Program-made: the position numbers and the translations under genes
Shown: one piece after another, positions 1 through 8,746 of the stretch
Layout of the letters: every line of letters starts with the position of its first letter
Numbering within the stretch: the first letter of the stretch is position 1
NCBI GenBank assembly: GCA_029880385.1
Contig: JAOUOM010000021.1
Span: 1-10,994 of the forward strand
Source: Cyclobacteriaceae bacterium
Lineage (GTDB): Bacteria; Bacteroidota; Bacteroidia; Cytophagales; Cyclobacteriaceae
Reading direction: 5' to 3'
DNA length: 10,994 nucleotides
The notes under the pieces: generated by a model
Told to the model about the DNA's origin: nothing
Seen by the model: only the letters and a program-made list of their open reading frames with translations
Databases searched by the model: none

Positions 1-318
1 CTCACTGATCCGGTTACCAGTAAATTTTGGATAAAAATTCAATACAATCGCATGCTGATCCTTGTCGTGGAAGATATATTCGACCGATGCATTTGCCGGC
101 CCCTGCCGTACATGGCCCAGGCGGTTCAACTGCCAGCAGCTATCATAAAATGCTTTTTTTGAAAGGGTGAGATCCAGACCCAAAAACAATGAATCATACG
201 ATTCGCCCCGGGCCATTTCCTGTCCGATCACCGTCTCAAGTGTCGCTTGCTTGTGACATGAACCAGCCAACAGGCCCATCAGCATCAGTGTCCACCATCC
301 ATTAGTCATTCTGTTCAT
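1..318 (-). CDS. Small lipoprotein of unknown function, C-terminus cut by the window edge
   Basis: The first 106 residues are visible, reading from the ATG at 318 without a stop to base 1. The N-terminus is a lipoprotein signal: a short start with Arg3, a hydrophobic run (TLMLMGLLAGS) and Cys21 in a LAGSC lipobox, followed by HKQAT. The exported part contains the stretches DSLFLGLDLTLSKKAFYDSC and WQLNRLGHVRQGP and reads as an ordinary soluble domain. I do not recognise the family. The start overlaps the stop of the upstream VCBS lipoprotein gene by 17 bases. An alternative ATG at 309 would give an overlap of 8 bases, but the signal peptide would then lack a positive charge, so 318 is preferred. 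The overlap implies translation coupled to the VCBS gene and a shared mRNA. The complete length is unknown. Confidence 0.8.
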   Translation of the reverse strand, partial: MNRMTNGWWTLMLMGLLAGSCHKQATLETVIGQEMARGESYDSLFLGLDLTLSKKAFYDSCWQLNRLGHVRQGPANASVEYIFHDKDQHAIVLNFYPKFTGNRISE

Positions 319-3300
319 TTGATACGATATACGGTTTGTCATTATTTCTGGAAAAAATAAATACTTGTTTGTCTTGGCAGGTCAGTTGCACAATTTCACG
401 CACTTCACCCACGCATAATACGCCCGTTTGCCGGCTATCCGCCACCGAAAAACTACCTGTCCCATCGCCAAGCAATACTGAGCCATGACTTGCATAGTAG
501 CCGCCTATTTCAGGTTTTACGGCAGACAGGTTGCCCCCTGTGAGCAGGTCTGTCAGTCCGTCATTATTAAAATCCCCGGCAACTATCGCATACAGTGGCG
601 AAAACTGTGCCTGGGCAGGCAATTCGCGTTTCACAAACCCATTCGCAGTATTAACCCACACAGCGGATGTCAAATCCGTGATTTGTAACTCAAGCCCCTC
701 CTTTCTTGCTCCCTGCGGAAATATCTGTGTTGTTGTCGCCGATTTATAATTTTCAAACCGGAGGTATTCTTTTTTGAGGCCGGGCAACTGCATGGCCAGA
801 TCCTTGAGCTGAACAAAGGGATACGCCACTCCCTCCCAATACATGGTATGGATCTTTTCCTTTGATCCGTTTTTGTCAAAATCATAAAGCAACATCCCCA
901 TCGGATGCGTTTGTGATGCCTTGAAAAGGGTGTTTTTTCCAAGATTGCCGGTTATAATTTCCAACTTGCCATCCCCGGTCAAATCTACTGCTTCCACAGC
1001 CTGATACCAGCCATTGCTTGCTGCCAAGCCCAGATTTTGTGTTGCATTTTCATACACATCCCCATTCTTTTTAAAAACCGTAACCGGCATCCACTGCCCT
1101 ACAAAAATCCACTCATCGGCTCCCTCCTGATCGAGATTGGCAACGACGGCATCCGTCACCATGCCCAGTTTTTTTAATCCGGGGGCTATCCTGTCCGTAA
1201 TGTCGACAAAATGTCCATTTCCATCATTTTCCAAAACATAGCTATCGGCAGGCAGGCCATACTCCAGGGGTACCTGTCTCACCCCCACCAATAAATCCAG
1301 GTCATGGTCGCCATCCACGTCAAATGGTACAACAACACTGGTGGATTCATACCCTTTTCCAGGCAGGCGCTGATCGCTCTTTTGAAATTTCCGGTTGCCC
1401 GTACCCAGGTATAGCCTGTCATTCAACTCCAGGGCAATGGAATGGAATTCACTTCCCCCGCTTCCGACATACAGGTCCATCCTTCCATCCTGATTGGCAT
1501 CAAACATGACACATGCCAGGTCTTCACTCTTGTCATCCAATGCAAAGGGCTGCACCAATTTATCAAATCCCCCATCCGGTTTTTGATAAAACAATGCCCC
1601 GGATTGACCACTGGCTCCTCCGATATAAAAATCTTCCAGACCATCACCGTCCATATCGCCTTTGCACAAGCATGGCCCTTCGGTAGAATTCATATGAAAG
1701 AGCAGGCGCTCTCTGTCAAAATCAATATAGTTATTTTCCTGATGGACAAAGTCCACTCTGTCGGAGGGCCATTCCGCAAACCACGTATCGGCGCGGGAGT
1801 CCTCCGATGAACGGATGCGTATTCCTTCCTGTGAAGCAGATGGTTCGGTCAGTTCCATCAGTTGATCGGACTTCAGGTTTTCGAGGAACGTCTGTTGTCC
1901 TCCCGGCCATTCTATCCATACGGATTCGACCCACGTAGCTGTGTCAAGTCCAAATACAAGGCGATAATCGACACTTGACTGGAAGCCTTTCATTGGGTTT
2001 AGTTCCTGCACCTGGCGAATTCCCCCTGACTGAATGGTGACCCTTGCACCGATAGCCCGTGTATTTGGGGCCTGTCCGGTGAGTGCCAATCGGATAAAAT
2101 GCTTGTGGTTGCGCTCGGAGGTATTTTCATACAAAAATGCGGGCATGTTCACATTGCTCACCACCAGGTCCAGGTCGCCATCATTGTCCAGGTCGCCATA
2201 GGCAGAACCATTGGAAAACGAAGGGGTGTGAAAGCCCCATTTCATCGCCATATTTTGAAAGGTAAGGTCCCTGTTATTTTGAAATGCGTAATTGGGCAGT
2301 GGCTCGGACGGCATACGGTCAATCAGCGTCTTGATGGCATTTTTTTCTTCCTTTATCACTTTTTGAACCAGGGCAGGGTTTGACATAAAATTGATGTAAT
2401 CCTGATCCAAAAGATCCTTGTAAATGCCATTGGCAACAAACAAGTCTTTCCACCCGTCATTATCCATGTCAAATATGAGTGCCCCCCAGCTCCAGTCTGT
2501 TGCTGCTACCCCCGCATACCTGCTGATTTCAGCAAATGTCCCGTCACCGTTGTTGAGTTGGAGCACATTCCGGGCAAATTGATACCCATAACCGTTTTTT
2601 ACAGAAAGCTGAAAGCGGTCCCAGTTTTGAAATACCGCTTTGGACATCAAGCGGTCATGCCTTTCGGGCAGCATTTCCGTGACAAACAAATCGGTATTGC
2701 CGTCATTGTTAATATCGGCCAGGTCTGCGCCCATCGACCCCATCGAAAGCTCCGTAAAATAACGGTCGATTTGTTCACGAAAGGTTCCGTTTTGCTGGTT
2801 GATATACAGGTAATCACGTTCAAAAAAATCATTGGAAACAAACACATCCGGCCAATTGTCATGGTTAAAATCTCCGATCGTCACCCCCAGGCCGAACCCT
2901 ATATCACTCGAATAAATACCTGACTCCAGGGTAATGTCTTCAAAATAGCTCCCCTGGTTCTTGTAAAACTTATTTCCTCCCAGGCTGTCCGGTACTTCGC
3001 GCTGGCCGGGTACCAGATCGTAAGCACCGACAGATTTAATGGAATTGTTCAATAAATAACAATCAAGGTCTCCGTCTTTGTCATAATCAAAGAATACGGC
3101 ATGATTGGAGAGTCCTTCATTATCCAGCCCAAATTCACGTGAACGCTCACTGAAGGTGAGGTTTCCATTGTTGATATACAAGGAATTATGGCGTTGGCTT
3201 CCACCGGGAGGGCCGGATTTGCACACATAAATATCCAGCAGGCCATCCGCATTGATATCCACAAAGCTCACCCCTGTACTCCAAACCCCTTCCGAAAGTA

Positions 3301-3607
3301 ATCCCGCCGTTTCGGTGATGTCTTCAAACTGAAGATTGCCCTTATTTACATACAATCGGTTGGAAACCCTGTTGCCGCAAAAAAACAAATCTGGCAACCC
3401 ATCATTATTAATGTCGCCAATACCGACACCTCCTCCGTTGTAGAAATTTTTATACGTATAGGGGTTTAGTTGTTCGGTATAGGCAAGGTTATTTTCAAAT
3501 GTAATTCCAGTTATACCGGCATCCCGCAACTGAAACAAGGCTTCGTTTTCCTTTTGGCAGGAAAAAAAGAAAAAGCCACAAAGCAGGACAAATACTGGTT
3601 TTTCCAT
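302..3607 (-). CDS. VCBS/FG-GAP repeat lipoprotein with ASPIC/UnbV domain
   Basis: An exported lipoprotein of 1101 residues, probably anchored at the cell surface. The signal peptide ends in FFFFSC with Cys17 as the likely lipidated residue. Seven DxDxDG-like calcium-loop motifs follow at about residues 65, 117, 174, 246, 298, 380 and 472 (for example DINNDGLPD, DLDNDGDLD). Next is an ASPIC/UnbV domain at about 506-585, recognised by NTRAIGARVTI and VWIEWPGGQQ. Seven more, partly degenerate, motifs lie at about 651, 703, 763, 824, 875, 909 and 1012. Such repeats form beta-propeller blades in known proteins, so two propellers around the ASPIC/UnbV domain are plausible (inference). The molecular function of this family is not established; members are often found beside SusC/SusD pairs and may bind polymers or proteins. 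The reading frame extends upstream to a TTG at 3634, but the ATG at 3607 directly precedes the signal peptide. The gene lies downstream of the susD terminator and overlaps the next lipoprotein gene. Confidence 0.93.
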   Translation of the reverse strand: MEKPVFVLLCGFFFFSCQKENEALFQLRDAGITGITFENNLAYTEQLNPYTYKNFYNGGGVGIGDINNDGLPDLFFCGNRVSNRLYVNKGNLQFEDITETAGLLSEGVWSTGVSFVDINADGLLDIYVCKSGPPGGSQRHNSLYINNGNLTFSERSREFGLDNEGLSNHAVFFDYDKDGDLDCYLLNNSIKSVGAYDLVPGQREVPDSLGGNKFYKNQGSYFEDITLESGIYSSDIGFGLGVTIGDFNHDNWPDVFVSNDFFERDYLYINQQNGTFREQIDRYFTELSMGSMGADLADINNDGNTDLFVTEMLPERHDRLMSKAVFQNWDRFQLSVKNGYGYQFARNVLQLNNGDGTFAEISRYAGVAATDWSWGALIFDMDNDGWKDLFVANGIYKDLLDQDYINFMSNPALVQKVIKEEKNAIKTLIDRMPSEPLPNYAFQNNRDLTFQNMAMKWGFHTPSFSNGSAYGDLDNDGDLDLVVSNVNMPAFLYENTSERNHKHFIRLALTGQAPNTRAIGARVTIQSGGIRQVQELNPMKGFQSSVDYRLVFGLDTATWVESVWIEWPGGQQTFLENLKSDQLMELTEPSASQEGIRIRSSEDSRADTWFAEWPSDRVDFVHQENNYIDFDRERLLFHMNSTEGPCLCKGDMDGDGLEDFYIGGASGQSGALFYQKPDGGFDKLVQPFALDDKSEDLACVMFDANQDGRMDLYVGSGGSEFHSIALELNDRLYLGTGNRKFQKSDQRLPGKGYESTSVVVPFDVDGDHDLDLLVGVRQVPLEYGLPADSYVLENDGNGHFVDITDRIAPGLKKLGMVTDAVVANLDQEGADEWIFVGQWMPVTVFKKNGDVYENATQNLGLAASNGWYQAVEAVDLTGDGKLEIITGNLGKNTLFKASQTHPMGMLLYDFDKNGSKEKIHTMYWEGVAYPFVQLKDLAMQLPGLKKEYLRFENYKSATTTQIFPQGARKEGLELQITDLTSAVWVNTANGFVKRELPAQAQFSPLYAIVAGDFNNDGLTDLLTGGNLSAVKPEIGGYYASHGSVLLGDGTGSFSVADSRQTGVLCVGEVREIVQLTCQDKQVFIFSRNNDKPYIVSNEQND

Positions 3608-3652
3608 GGGGTACACCGGATCAAAAAATACCAAAAAATAAACTATCCATCA

Positions 3653-3660
3653 CAAATCTA
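3653..3660 (-). promoter_or_regulatory. Possible -7 promoter box of the VCBS lipoprotein gene
   Basis: The minus strand reads TAGATTTG, an exact match to the Bacteroidota -7 consensus TAnnTTTG, 46 bases before the ATG at 3607. No TTTG is found at the usual distance of 19-21 bases upstream, so the -33 element is missing or degenerate and the promoter may need an activator. A promoter is expected here because the susD terminator separates this gene from the susCD operon. Confidence 0.35.
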
Positions 3661-3692
3661 CACTTCGTTCATCAAATGGCCTGTTTTCGCCC

Positions 3693-3716
3693 AAACGGAA
3701 AACCGGTTATCCTTTT
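3693..3716. promoter_or_regulatory. Imperfect 24-bp palindrome, operator-like, before the VCBS gene
   Basis: The two 12-base halves, AAACGGAAAACC and GGTTATCCTTTT, are complementary at 10 of 12 positions around a central CCGG. It lies 33 bases upstream of the candidate -7 box and about 86 bases before the start codon, a position that would suit an activator. It is not followed by a T run in either direction, so a terminator is unlikely. A second, smaller inverted repeat (GTCTAC at 3724, GTAGAC at 3744) lies just upstream. The binding protein is unknown. Confidence 0.35.
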
Positions 3717-3792
3717 TAGCCGGGTCTACAGACTATCGCATACGTAGACAGGGACGTCCGAATTTCTGTTTTCTAAAATGAAAAAGAAATAA

Positions 3793-3821
3793 AAAAAGCA
3801 GGCAGAAAGTGCCTGCTTTTT
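3793..3821 (-). terminator. Intrinsic terminator after susD
   Basis: A 12-bp perfect stem (AAAAAGCAGGCA with TGCCTGCTTTTT) closes a 5-base loop. It starts 18 bases after the susD stop codon and is followed on the minus strand by a run of seven T. The A-rich and T-rich flanks would allow it to work in both directions. It marks the end of the susCD transcript. Confidence 0.9.
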
Positions 3822-3838
3822 CTATACATCGGCCTTAC

Positions 3839-5443
3839 TTAGAAATTAGGGTTCTGATGAAGGCTGCTATTTGCATCAATTTGAATCTGTGGAATAGGGA
3901 ATATTTCATAGGTAGGGCCGGATACAGCTTTTTCCCACCAGCCTGCACCCCAGGTACCAAAACGGATTTGATCCTGTCGACGGGTAAGTTCTGCAAACAT
4001 TTCCCTACCACGCTCAGCGTAAAGGTTATTTGCATCCAGGGCGGCAAACGTATCCACACCCGCACGAGTACGAATGGAATTGACAATGGCAAGGGCGGCA
4101 GGATCTGCTGCATTCAATCGCCATAACGCTTCAGCCTTTGCCAGGAGAACATCGGCATACCTCAAAACCACAAAGTCATTTGACATATTATTCGAACCTC
4201 CTTTTTCATATTCATATTTTCCAATTCGGGCACCTCCCTGTCTCCATCCATTGGGGTGGATTTCGTTGTTTTGAGGAGTGAAATTCAACAGAATACCATC
4301 CGGATCGGGTGCCGCTGAAGAAGCTCCTTCAAATCCGGGATCTTCCGTACGGGTACCATCGGCATTATACTGAGGACCCACTACAAAGTTTGACAACCTG
4401 TTATCAACAGTTCCGGTGGTAGGTGCCACTGCCAGACCGGTCCAAACGTCACCCTGAGGACCTGGGTTTTGGGCAGGATCTACATACGAATTGTAAAATT
4501 CCTCCACAACTGCATAACCGTTCCAGGGCTGGGAAGTCAGACTATAGGTATTTGAACTGGCATAGGATAGGGTCATCATTACCCACTGGAATCCTCCGGC
4601 ATATACCCTGTCGTAAGGCACGACGAAAATATTCTCGGTGGAGCCTGTGTTGTCAATGGCAAAGTTCTCCTTGTAACTTGCCATCAAACTAAAACCGGAA
4701 GCGATAACCGCATCCGCTGCATCAATTGTTTTTTGCCACTGAGGGGTACCCGTATAGACTTCTGCGTTCAAATAAAGTTTTGTCAGCAAGGCATTGGCCG
4801 CCGCCTGGTTCATTCTTCCATATCTGTCTGTCCCGGTACTTGTCGATAACAAGGGCATCACAGCCAGCAATTCACTTTCCACAAAGTTAAACACCTTGGT
4901 ACGACCAGTCTGAAAGTCCGCTTCGTTGGAAGGGATAGAAACATCTTCATAGTCAATCACCAATGGCACATTGCCAAAAGCATCCAACGCATAAAAATAC
5001 CACAAGGCTCGTACGGCTCTCAATTCAGCCAGTAATTCATCAGGCAGGCCCAGTGACTTAAACTGATACAACAAACGGTTGCAGGTATTGATACCTCCGT
5101 AGATGGATCCCCATGCATTGTTAAAAAATCCATTATCGGCCGTAAACTCATGTTTATGCAACTGGATCAACACACCGCCATCATACCAGTCACCACCTTT
5201 GGTGGTCACGACCAATTCATCGGATGCCAGCTCACTGATCGACCAGATATTGGCATGATTGCCCAGTGCCTGCAAGGAAGTATAGGCCTGACCCATAGCC
5301 GCCAATTGTTCTTCTTCCGTCAAAAGAAAGTTTTTGTCGGTTACTGTGTCAAACAGTTCCTCATCCAGGTTCGTACATGCCGGCGCAAATAAAAGCAGCC
5401 CCAAAGCCAGTACGGAAATCTTTTTTAGAAATGTATTTTTCAT
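3839..5443 (-). CDS. SusD/RagB-family outer-membrane nutrient-binding lipoprotein
   Basis: 534 residues, a usual length for the family. The N-terminus has two lysines, a hydrophobic core and Cys23 in a relaxed lipobox (FAPAC), so the protein should be lipid-anchored and surface exposed. Family marks in order: the N-terminal helical region with RALWYFYALDAFGNVPLV (about 135-152), the C-terminal SusD region with FVVLRYADVLLAKAEA (about 394-409), then SIRTRAGV and AERGREMFAELTRRQDQIRF (about 456-485), and the end YEIFPIPQIQIDAN...HQNPNF. SusD proteins bind the substrate and act as a lid on the partner SusC barrel. The gene starts 20 bases after susC with no promoter visible between them, so both are on one transcript. 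The start ATG directly precedes the signal peptide. The ligand cannot be read from the sequence; no hydrolase is nearby. Confidence 0.96.
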   Translation of the reverse strand: MKNTFLKKISVLALGLLLFAPACTNLDEELFDTVTDKNFLLTEEEQLAAMGQAYTSLQALGNHANIWSISELASDELVVTTKGGDWYDGGVLIQLHKHEFTADNGFFNNAWGSIYGGINTCNRLLYQFKSLGLPDELLAELRAVRALWYFYALDAFGNVPLVIDYEDVSIPSNEADFQTGRTKVFNFVESELLAVMPLLSTSTGTDRYGRMNQAAANALLTKLYLNAEVYTGTPQWQKTIDAADAVIASGFSLMASYKENFAIDNTGSTENIFVVPYDRVYAGGFQWVMMTLSYASSNTYSLTSQPWNGYAVVEEFYNSYVDPAQNPGPQGDVWTGLAVAPTTGTVDNRLSNFVVGPQYNADGTRTEDPGFEGASSAAPDPDGILLNFTPQNNEIHPNGWRQGGARIGKYEYEKGGSNNMSNDFVVLRYADVLLAKAEALWRLNAADPAALAIVNSIRTRAGVDTFAALDANNLYAERGREMFAELTRRQDQIRFGTWGAGWWEKAVSGPTYEIFPIPQIQIDANSSLHQNPNF

Positions 5444-5463
5444 CTTTTACTTCAGTTTTTTAA

Positions 5464-8412
5464 TTAAAATCCAAGGTTGATTCCCATCGAAAACGTACGT
5501 GTGGTAAAGTACGTATTCCTTCGTTCAATACCAGGGGATAACGGATCTTGCTGCCCGCCATTTTCACCTGAATCCACATACCTGATTTCAGGATCAATTC
5601 CAGTGTAGTTGGTTAATACAAATGGATTTTGGCTTGACACATAAATGCGTGCCCTTCGTATGGCTGCACCTTCTTTAGAGGGAAGGGTATAGCCAAACGT
5701 GGCATTGTCCAGTTTGAAATACGAGGCTTTCTCTACATGTGAGCTATTTACCACTGCTTTTTTGATGTTGGGATCATAGGCCGCAGTATTGACAATATTC
5801 CAGCTTGACACGGTTGTACTCTCCGTATTTTCATAGAATCCACGGTAGCTGTTCAGCAGGTCATGACCAATGGCACTTCTAAAGAACATATTGAAATCAA
5901 AGCTCTTGAAAGTCAATGAATTGTTCCATCCAATCGTAAAATCAGGCAACCCCTGGCCGATTACCGTCCGGTCATCATCACAATTACAGTAAGAGTTATC
6001 ACCACTCAGGTCTTTAAAGATAGGGACACCATTTGCATCCACACCCTCCATCACAGGACCCCACAACTGACCCAGTTTTTCTCCTTCTTTTACACGAACG
6101 AGCTCGGTGTCATTCTGTCCGGGAGACCCCATATTGGCACGGTACAATACCCCTCCTTCATCGTCAAGGTTAATAATAGTTGTGCTGAACGTAGAAAAAT
6201 TCACACTAGTTGTATAAGAAAAGTCTGAAGTCTGAATGACATTCCAGTTGACTGACAATTCAAACCCGGTATTTTTCAACTCACCAATATTTTTTAAGGT
6301 TTGTCCAACCAGGTTTGGTGGAACGGGGACATTCACATACAACAACATATCGGAGGTAACACGCTGGTACCAATCAACTGTACCTGTTATTTTTCCCCCC
6401 ATTACACCAAAATCCAACCCAAAATCAAGTTCATCCTTGGTCTCCCAGGCCAGATCGGGGTTAGGGTTACTGGATGGTCCATACGCAGGTTTCCAAGATC
6501 CGTCAACGTATGCGGAGCCAACTCCCTGATAACGTAAAAATGACAAATATGAATCGTTAGGCGTAGCACCGGTACGTCCCCATCCTGCCCGTAGCTTGAG
6601 GCTTTCCACGCCACCAATATTGACGAGGTTTGTTATGTTGACACCCGCACTTACGGCAGGGAACAAACCCCACTTGTTGTTTTCACCAAATTTGGTGCTA
6701 CCCTCCTGTCGTACACTGGCCGACAAAAAGTACGTTCCGCCTATGTTCAAATTGGCCCGACCAAAGAATGCAACCAATCGGGAAGAATTGGCATAACTCC
6801 ATACACTGCCTTCCCCTCTATTAAACTGCTGTGCTTCCTGAATTCGATTATAGGTAAAGGCATCCGTAATGAAGCCGGCTCCCCGCATACCAAATCCTTC
6901 CGTGAAAAACTCCTGGTAGGAATACCCTCCCAATAAGGCCAGGTCTGTATTGCCAAATGACTGGTCGTAATTAAGCATTGATTCAAAAAGCTGGTTATAT
7001 CGTGCTTCGGTAGCTCGCTGGGCAATACCACCCAATCCTCCTGCCAGATTTGCACTTTGAAATTTAGCAGTTTTCATAAAATACTGGCCGCGCATGTCAC
7101 TTTCACGCTGCTGGGAGTAAGAAATCGTACCTCGCAAACCATCTACAACATCGCTAAAATCATATTCTGCACGTAAGCTTCCCAACAAGCGCATGTCTTT
7201 GCCATCATTTATACTTTGATTGGCAATGGAAACCGGGTTCCAGTAATCAAAAATATCACGTTCGGCATACCCACCCACATCCGATAGACCGGCTACAGTG
7301 GGGTCAAACATGACTGGAAGCGTAGGATTGGAAAGGACAGCATACCGAAACACATCTGTAAAGCCATAACTGGCATCCTTGGTCGTAGTTGCCAGGTTCA
7401 TGCTAAACGTCGCACGATCATTCATCGCCTTTTGCGTCAGGTTAAACCGGGCATTCAACTGTGAAAACCCTGTATTAATCTGGATACCGCCCACATCGCG
7501 AACGTTAACAGACGCCCGGTAGGTGGTACTTCCGGAACCTCCTGACATTGAAATATTGTGGATTTGAGAAACACCCGTTTGTGTCACCTGTTCCAGCCAG
7601 TCAGTATCTGACCCTAAATCTACCATTCCGGGTACCTGCCGATATTCATCGGCCGTCATAAATTTCATTGTGCGTGCCACATTGTCAAATGACACGGTTC
7701 CATTATAATCGACAACTGATTTTCCAGCTTTACCCGATTTGGTAGTAACCAGGATCACCCCTGAGGAACCCCTGGTACCGTAGATGGCAGAGGCCGAACC
7801 GTCTTTCAATACATCGATCGACGCAATGTCATTCGGGTCAACTGTACTTAACGAACCCCCAATGACCCCATCAATAATGATTAGTGGTTCAGCATTTGCT
7901 CCAACGGTTGTCACACCCCGTAAACGAATGGTGTAATTGCCATTTGGGTCACCTCCCGGCCGGGTAATCGTCAAGCCCGCTACTTTTCCCTGGATCAACT
8001 GGGCAGGGTTGTTGACCATACCTTTGTTAAAATCCTCAGACTTGACACTGGCAACCGAACTGGTAATTTCCTTTTTGTCCTGCACACCATAACCGATGAC
8101 CACCACTTCTGAAAGTGATTGTACATCTTGTTCCATGGCGACATCTATTACCGAACGATTTCCAATGGCAATTTCCTGTGTCACAAATCCCACGAAAGTG
8201 AACGCCAGTGTGGCACCATCGCTTACCGCTAACCGGAAATTTCCATCCAAATCGGTAATGGCCCCGTTTGTGGTGCCTTTTTCCAAGACATTTGCTCCGG
8301 GAATCCCTTCTCCCGTTTCAGCATCTGTCACTTTTCCTGTTACCGTCCGTTCCTGCGCCATCAAAAATGACAGGGACAGAACCGATAACATCACTAGTAA
8401 ATACTTCTTCAT
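5464..8412 (-). CDS. SusC/RagA-family TonB-linked outer-membrane receptor
   Basis: 982 residues. The signal peptide covers about 1-19 (MKKYLLVMLSVLSLSFLMA, cleavage before Gln20). A carboxypeptidase-regulatory-like domain at about 22-98 (VTGKVTDAETGEGIPGANV) precedes the plug, which begins with SEVVVIGYG at about 101-109. The SusC signature region contains EPLIIIDGVIGG (about 175-186) and SIDVLKDGSASAIYGTRGSS (from about 198). The rest is a beta-barrel that ends in an aromatic residue (SMGINLGF), as expected for insertion into the outer membrane. There is no N-terminal STN domain, so direct control by an anti-sigma factor through that domain is not indicated. It should transport a ligand bound by the SusD protein using TonB energy. 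The frame is open up to a TTG at 8469, but the ATG at 8412 directly precedes the signal peptide. No Shine-Dalgarno sequence is seen. Confidence 0.97.
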   Translation of the reverse strand: MKKYLLVMLSVLSLSFLMAQERTVTGKVTDAETGEGIPGANVLEKGTTNGAITDLDGNFRLAVSDGATLAFTFVGFVTQEIAIGNRSVIDVAMEQDVQSLSEVVVIGYGVQDKKEITSSVASVKSEDFNKGMVNNPAQLIQGKVAGLTITRPGGDPNGNYTIRLRGVTTVGANAEPLIIIDGVIGGSLSTVDPNDIASIDVLKDGSASAIYGTRGSSGVILVTTKSGKAGKSVVDYNGTVSFDNVARTMKFMTADEYRQVPGMVDLGSDTDWLEQVTQTGVSQIHNISMSGGSGSTTYRASVNVRDVGGIQINTGFSQLNARFNLTQKAMNDRATFSMNLATTTKDASYGFTDVFRYAVLSNPTLPVMFDPTVAGLSDVGGYAERDIFDYWNPVSIANQSINDGKDMRLLGSLRAEYDFSDVVDGLRGTISYSQQRESDMRGQYFMKTAKFQSANLAGGLGGIAQRATEARYNQLFESMLNYDQSFGNTDLALLGGYSYQEFFTEGFGMRGAGFITDAFTYNRIQEAQQFNRGEGSVWSYANSSRLVAFFGRANLNIGGTYFLSASVRQEGSTKFGENNKWGLFPAVSAGVNITNLVNIGGVESLKLRAGWGRTGATPNDSYLSFLRYQGVGSAYVDGSWKPAYGPSSNPNPDLAWETKDELDFGLDFGVMGGKITGTVDWYQRVTSDMLLYVNVPVPPNLVGQTLKNIGELKNTGFELSVNWNVIQTSDFSYTTSVNFSTFSTTIINLDDEGGVLYRANMGSPGQNDTELVRVKEGEKLGQLWGPVMEGVDANGVPIFKDLSGDNSYCNCDDDRTVIGQGLPDFTIGWNNSLTFKSFDFNMFFRSAIGHDLLNSYRGFYENTESTTVSSWNIVNTAAYDPNIKKAVVNSSHVEKASYFKLDNATFGYTLPSKEGAAIRRARIYVSSQNPFVLTNYTGIDPEIRYVDSGENGGQQDPLSPGIERRNTYFTTRTFSMGINLGF

Positions 8413-8543
8413 ACTGTTACAATTGTTATCAGGTTTTAAACTTTTTTGTACAAAATGATTATTCCTCAACCTAAAGTTAAAGTCAAATTGAAAGCATGAT
8501 ACAAAGTATTCTTTTCAATAGCAACAGATTCATCCGATTATTA

Positions 8544-8563
8544 CAATGGAAACGTTTGCATTG
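8544..8563. promoter_or_regulatory. LacI/GalR-type operator before susC
   Basis: The half-sites CAATGGAAAC and GTTTGCATTG are complementary at 9 of 10 positions, giving a 20-bp palindrome with a central CpG and core AAACGTTT. This layout is typical of LacI/GalR-family operators, for which the PurR and CcpA sites are well-known examples. It sits 132-151 bases before the susC start codon. No LacI-family gene is in the window, so the regulator would be encoded elsewhere. LacI-family regulators mostly respond to sugars or nucleobases, which suggests a carbohydrate-like ligand for the importer (inference). Confidence 0.6.
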
Positions 8564-8724
8564 GCATATATCTTTATCTGAACGGAGTATAATGTTTTGT
8601 CAATGGATTTTAAATCCGAATTTGACTTTTCCAATATAAGGTCAACGCCAATATTTCTGAATGGAAAATACCTGTTTTTTAATAGCCGGAACATCCCGTT
8701 ACCAAATAGGTCGACAATATATTA

Positions 8725-8734
8725 ATAACGTTAT
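8725..8734. promoter_or_regulatory. Perfect 10-bp palindrome ATAACGTTAT
   Basis: A perfect CG-centred palindrome in AT-rich DNA, flanked by ATTA on the left and by TATTAAT two bases to the right. Its core resembles the centre of the palindrome at 8544-8563 but the outer bases differ. It could be a second, weaker operator 176 bp from the first, or chance in AT-rich DNA. Confidence 0.2.
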
Positions 8735-8746
8735 GTATTAATGGAT

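Noticed and set aside
3470..3781. A plus-strand gene across the start of the VCBS gene
   Set aside because: The frame is antisense to the VCBS signal-peptide region, runs through the promoter area and its product shows no domain-like pattern.
8413..8469. N-terminal extension of susC to 8469
   Set aside because: The start would be TTG and would add 19 residues in front of a complete signal peptide; the ATG at 8412 fits better. The same reasoning moves the starts of the VCBS gene (3607, not 3634) and of the secreted protein (9740, not 9887).
8502..8524. ATACTTTG with TTG further upstream as the susC promoter
   Set aside because: The first two bases of the -7 box do not fit and the spacing to the TTG is only 12 bases instead of about 19-21.
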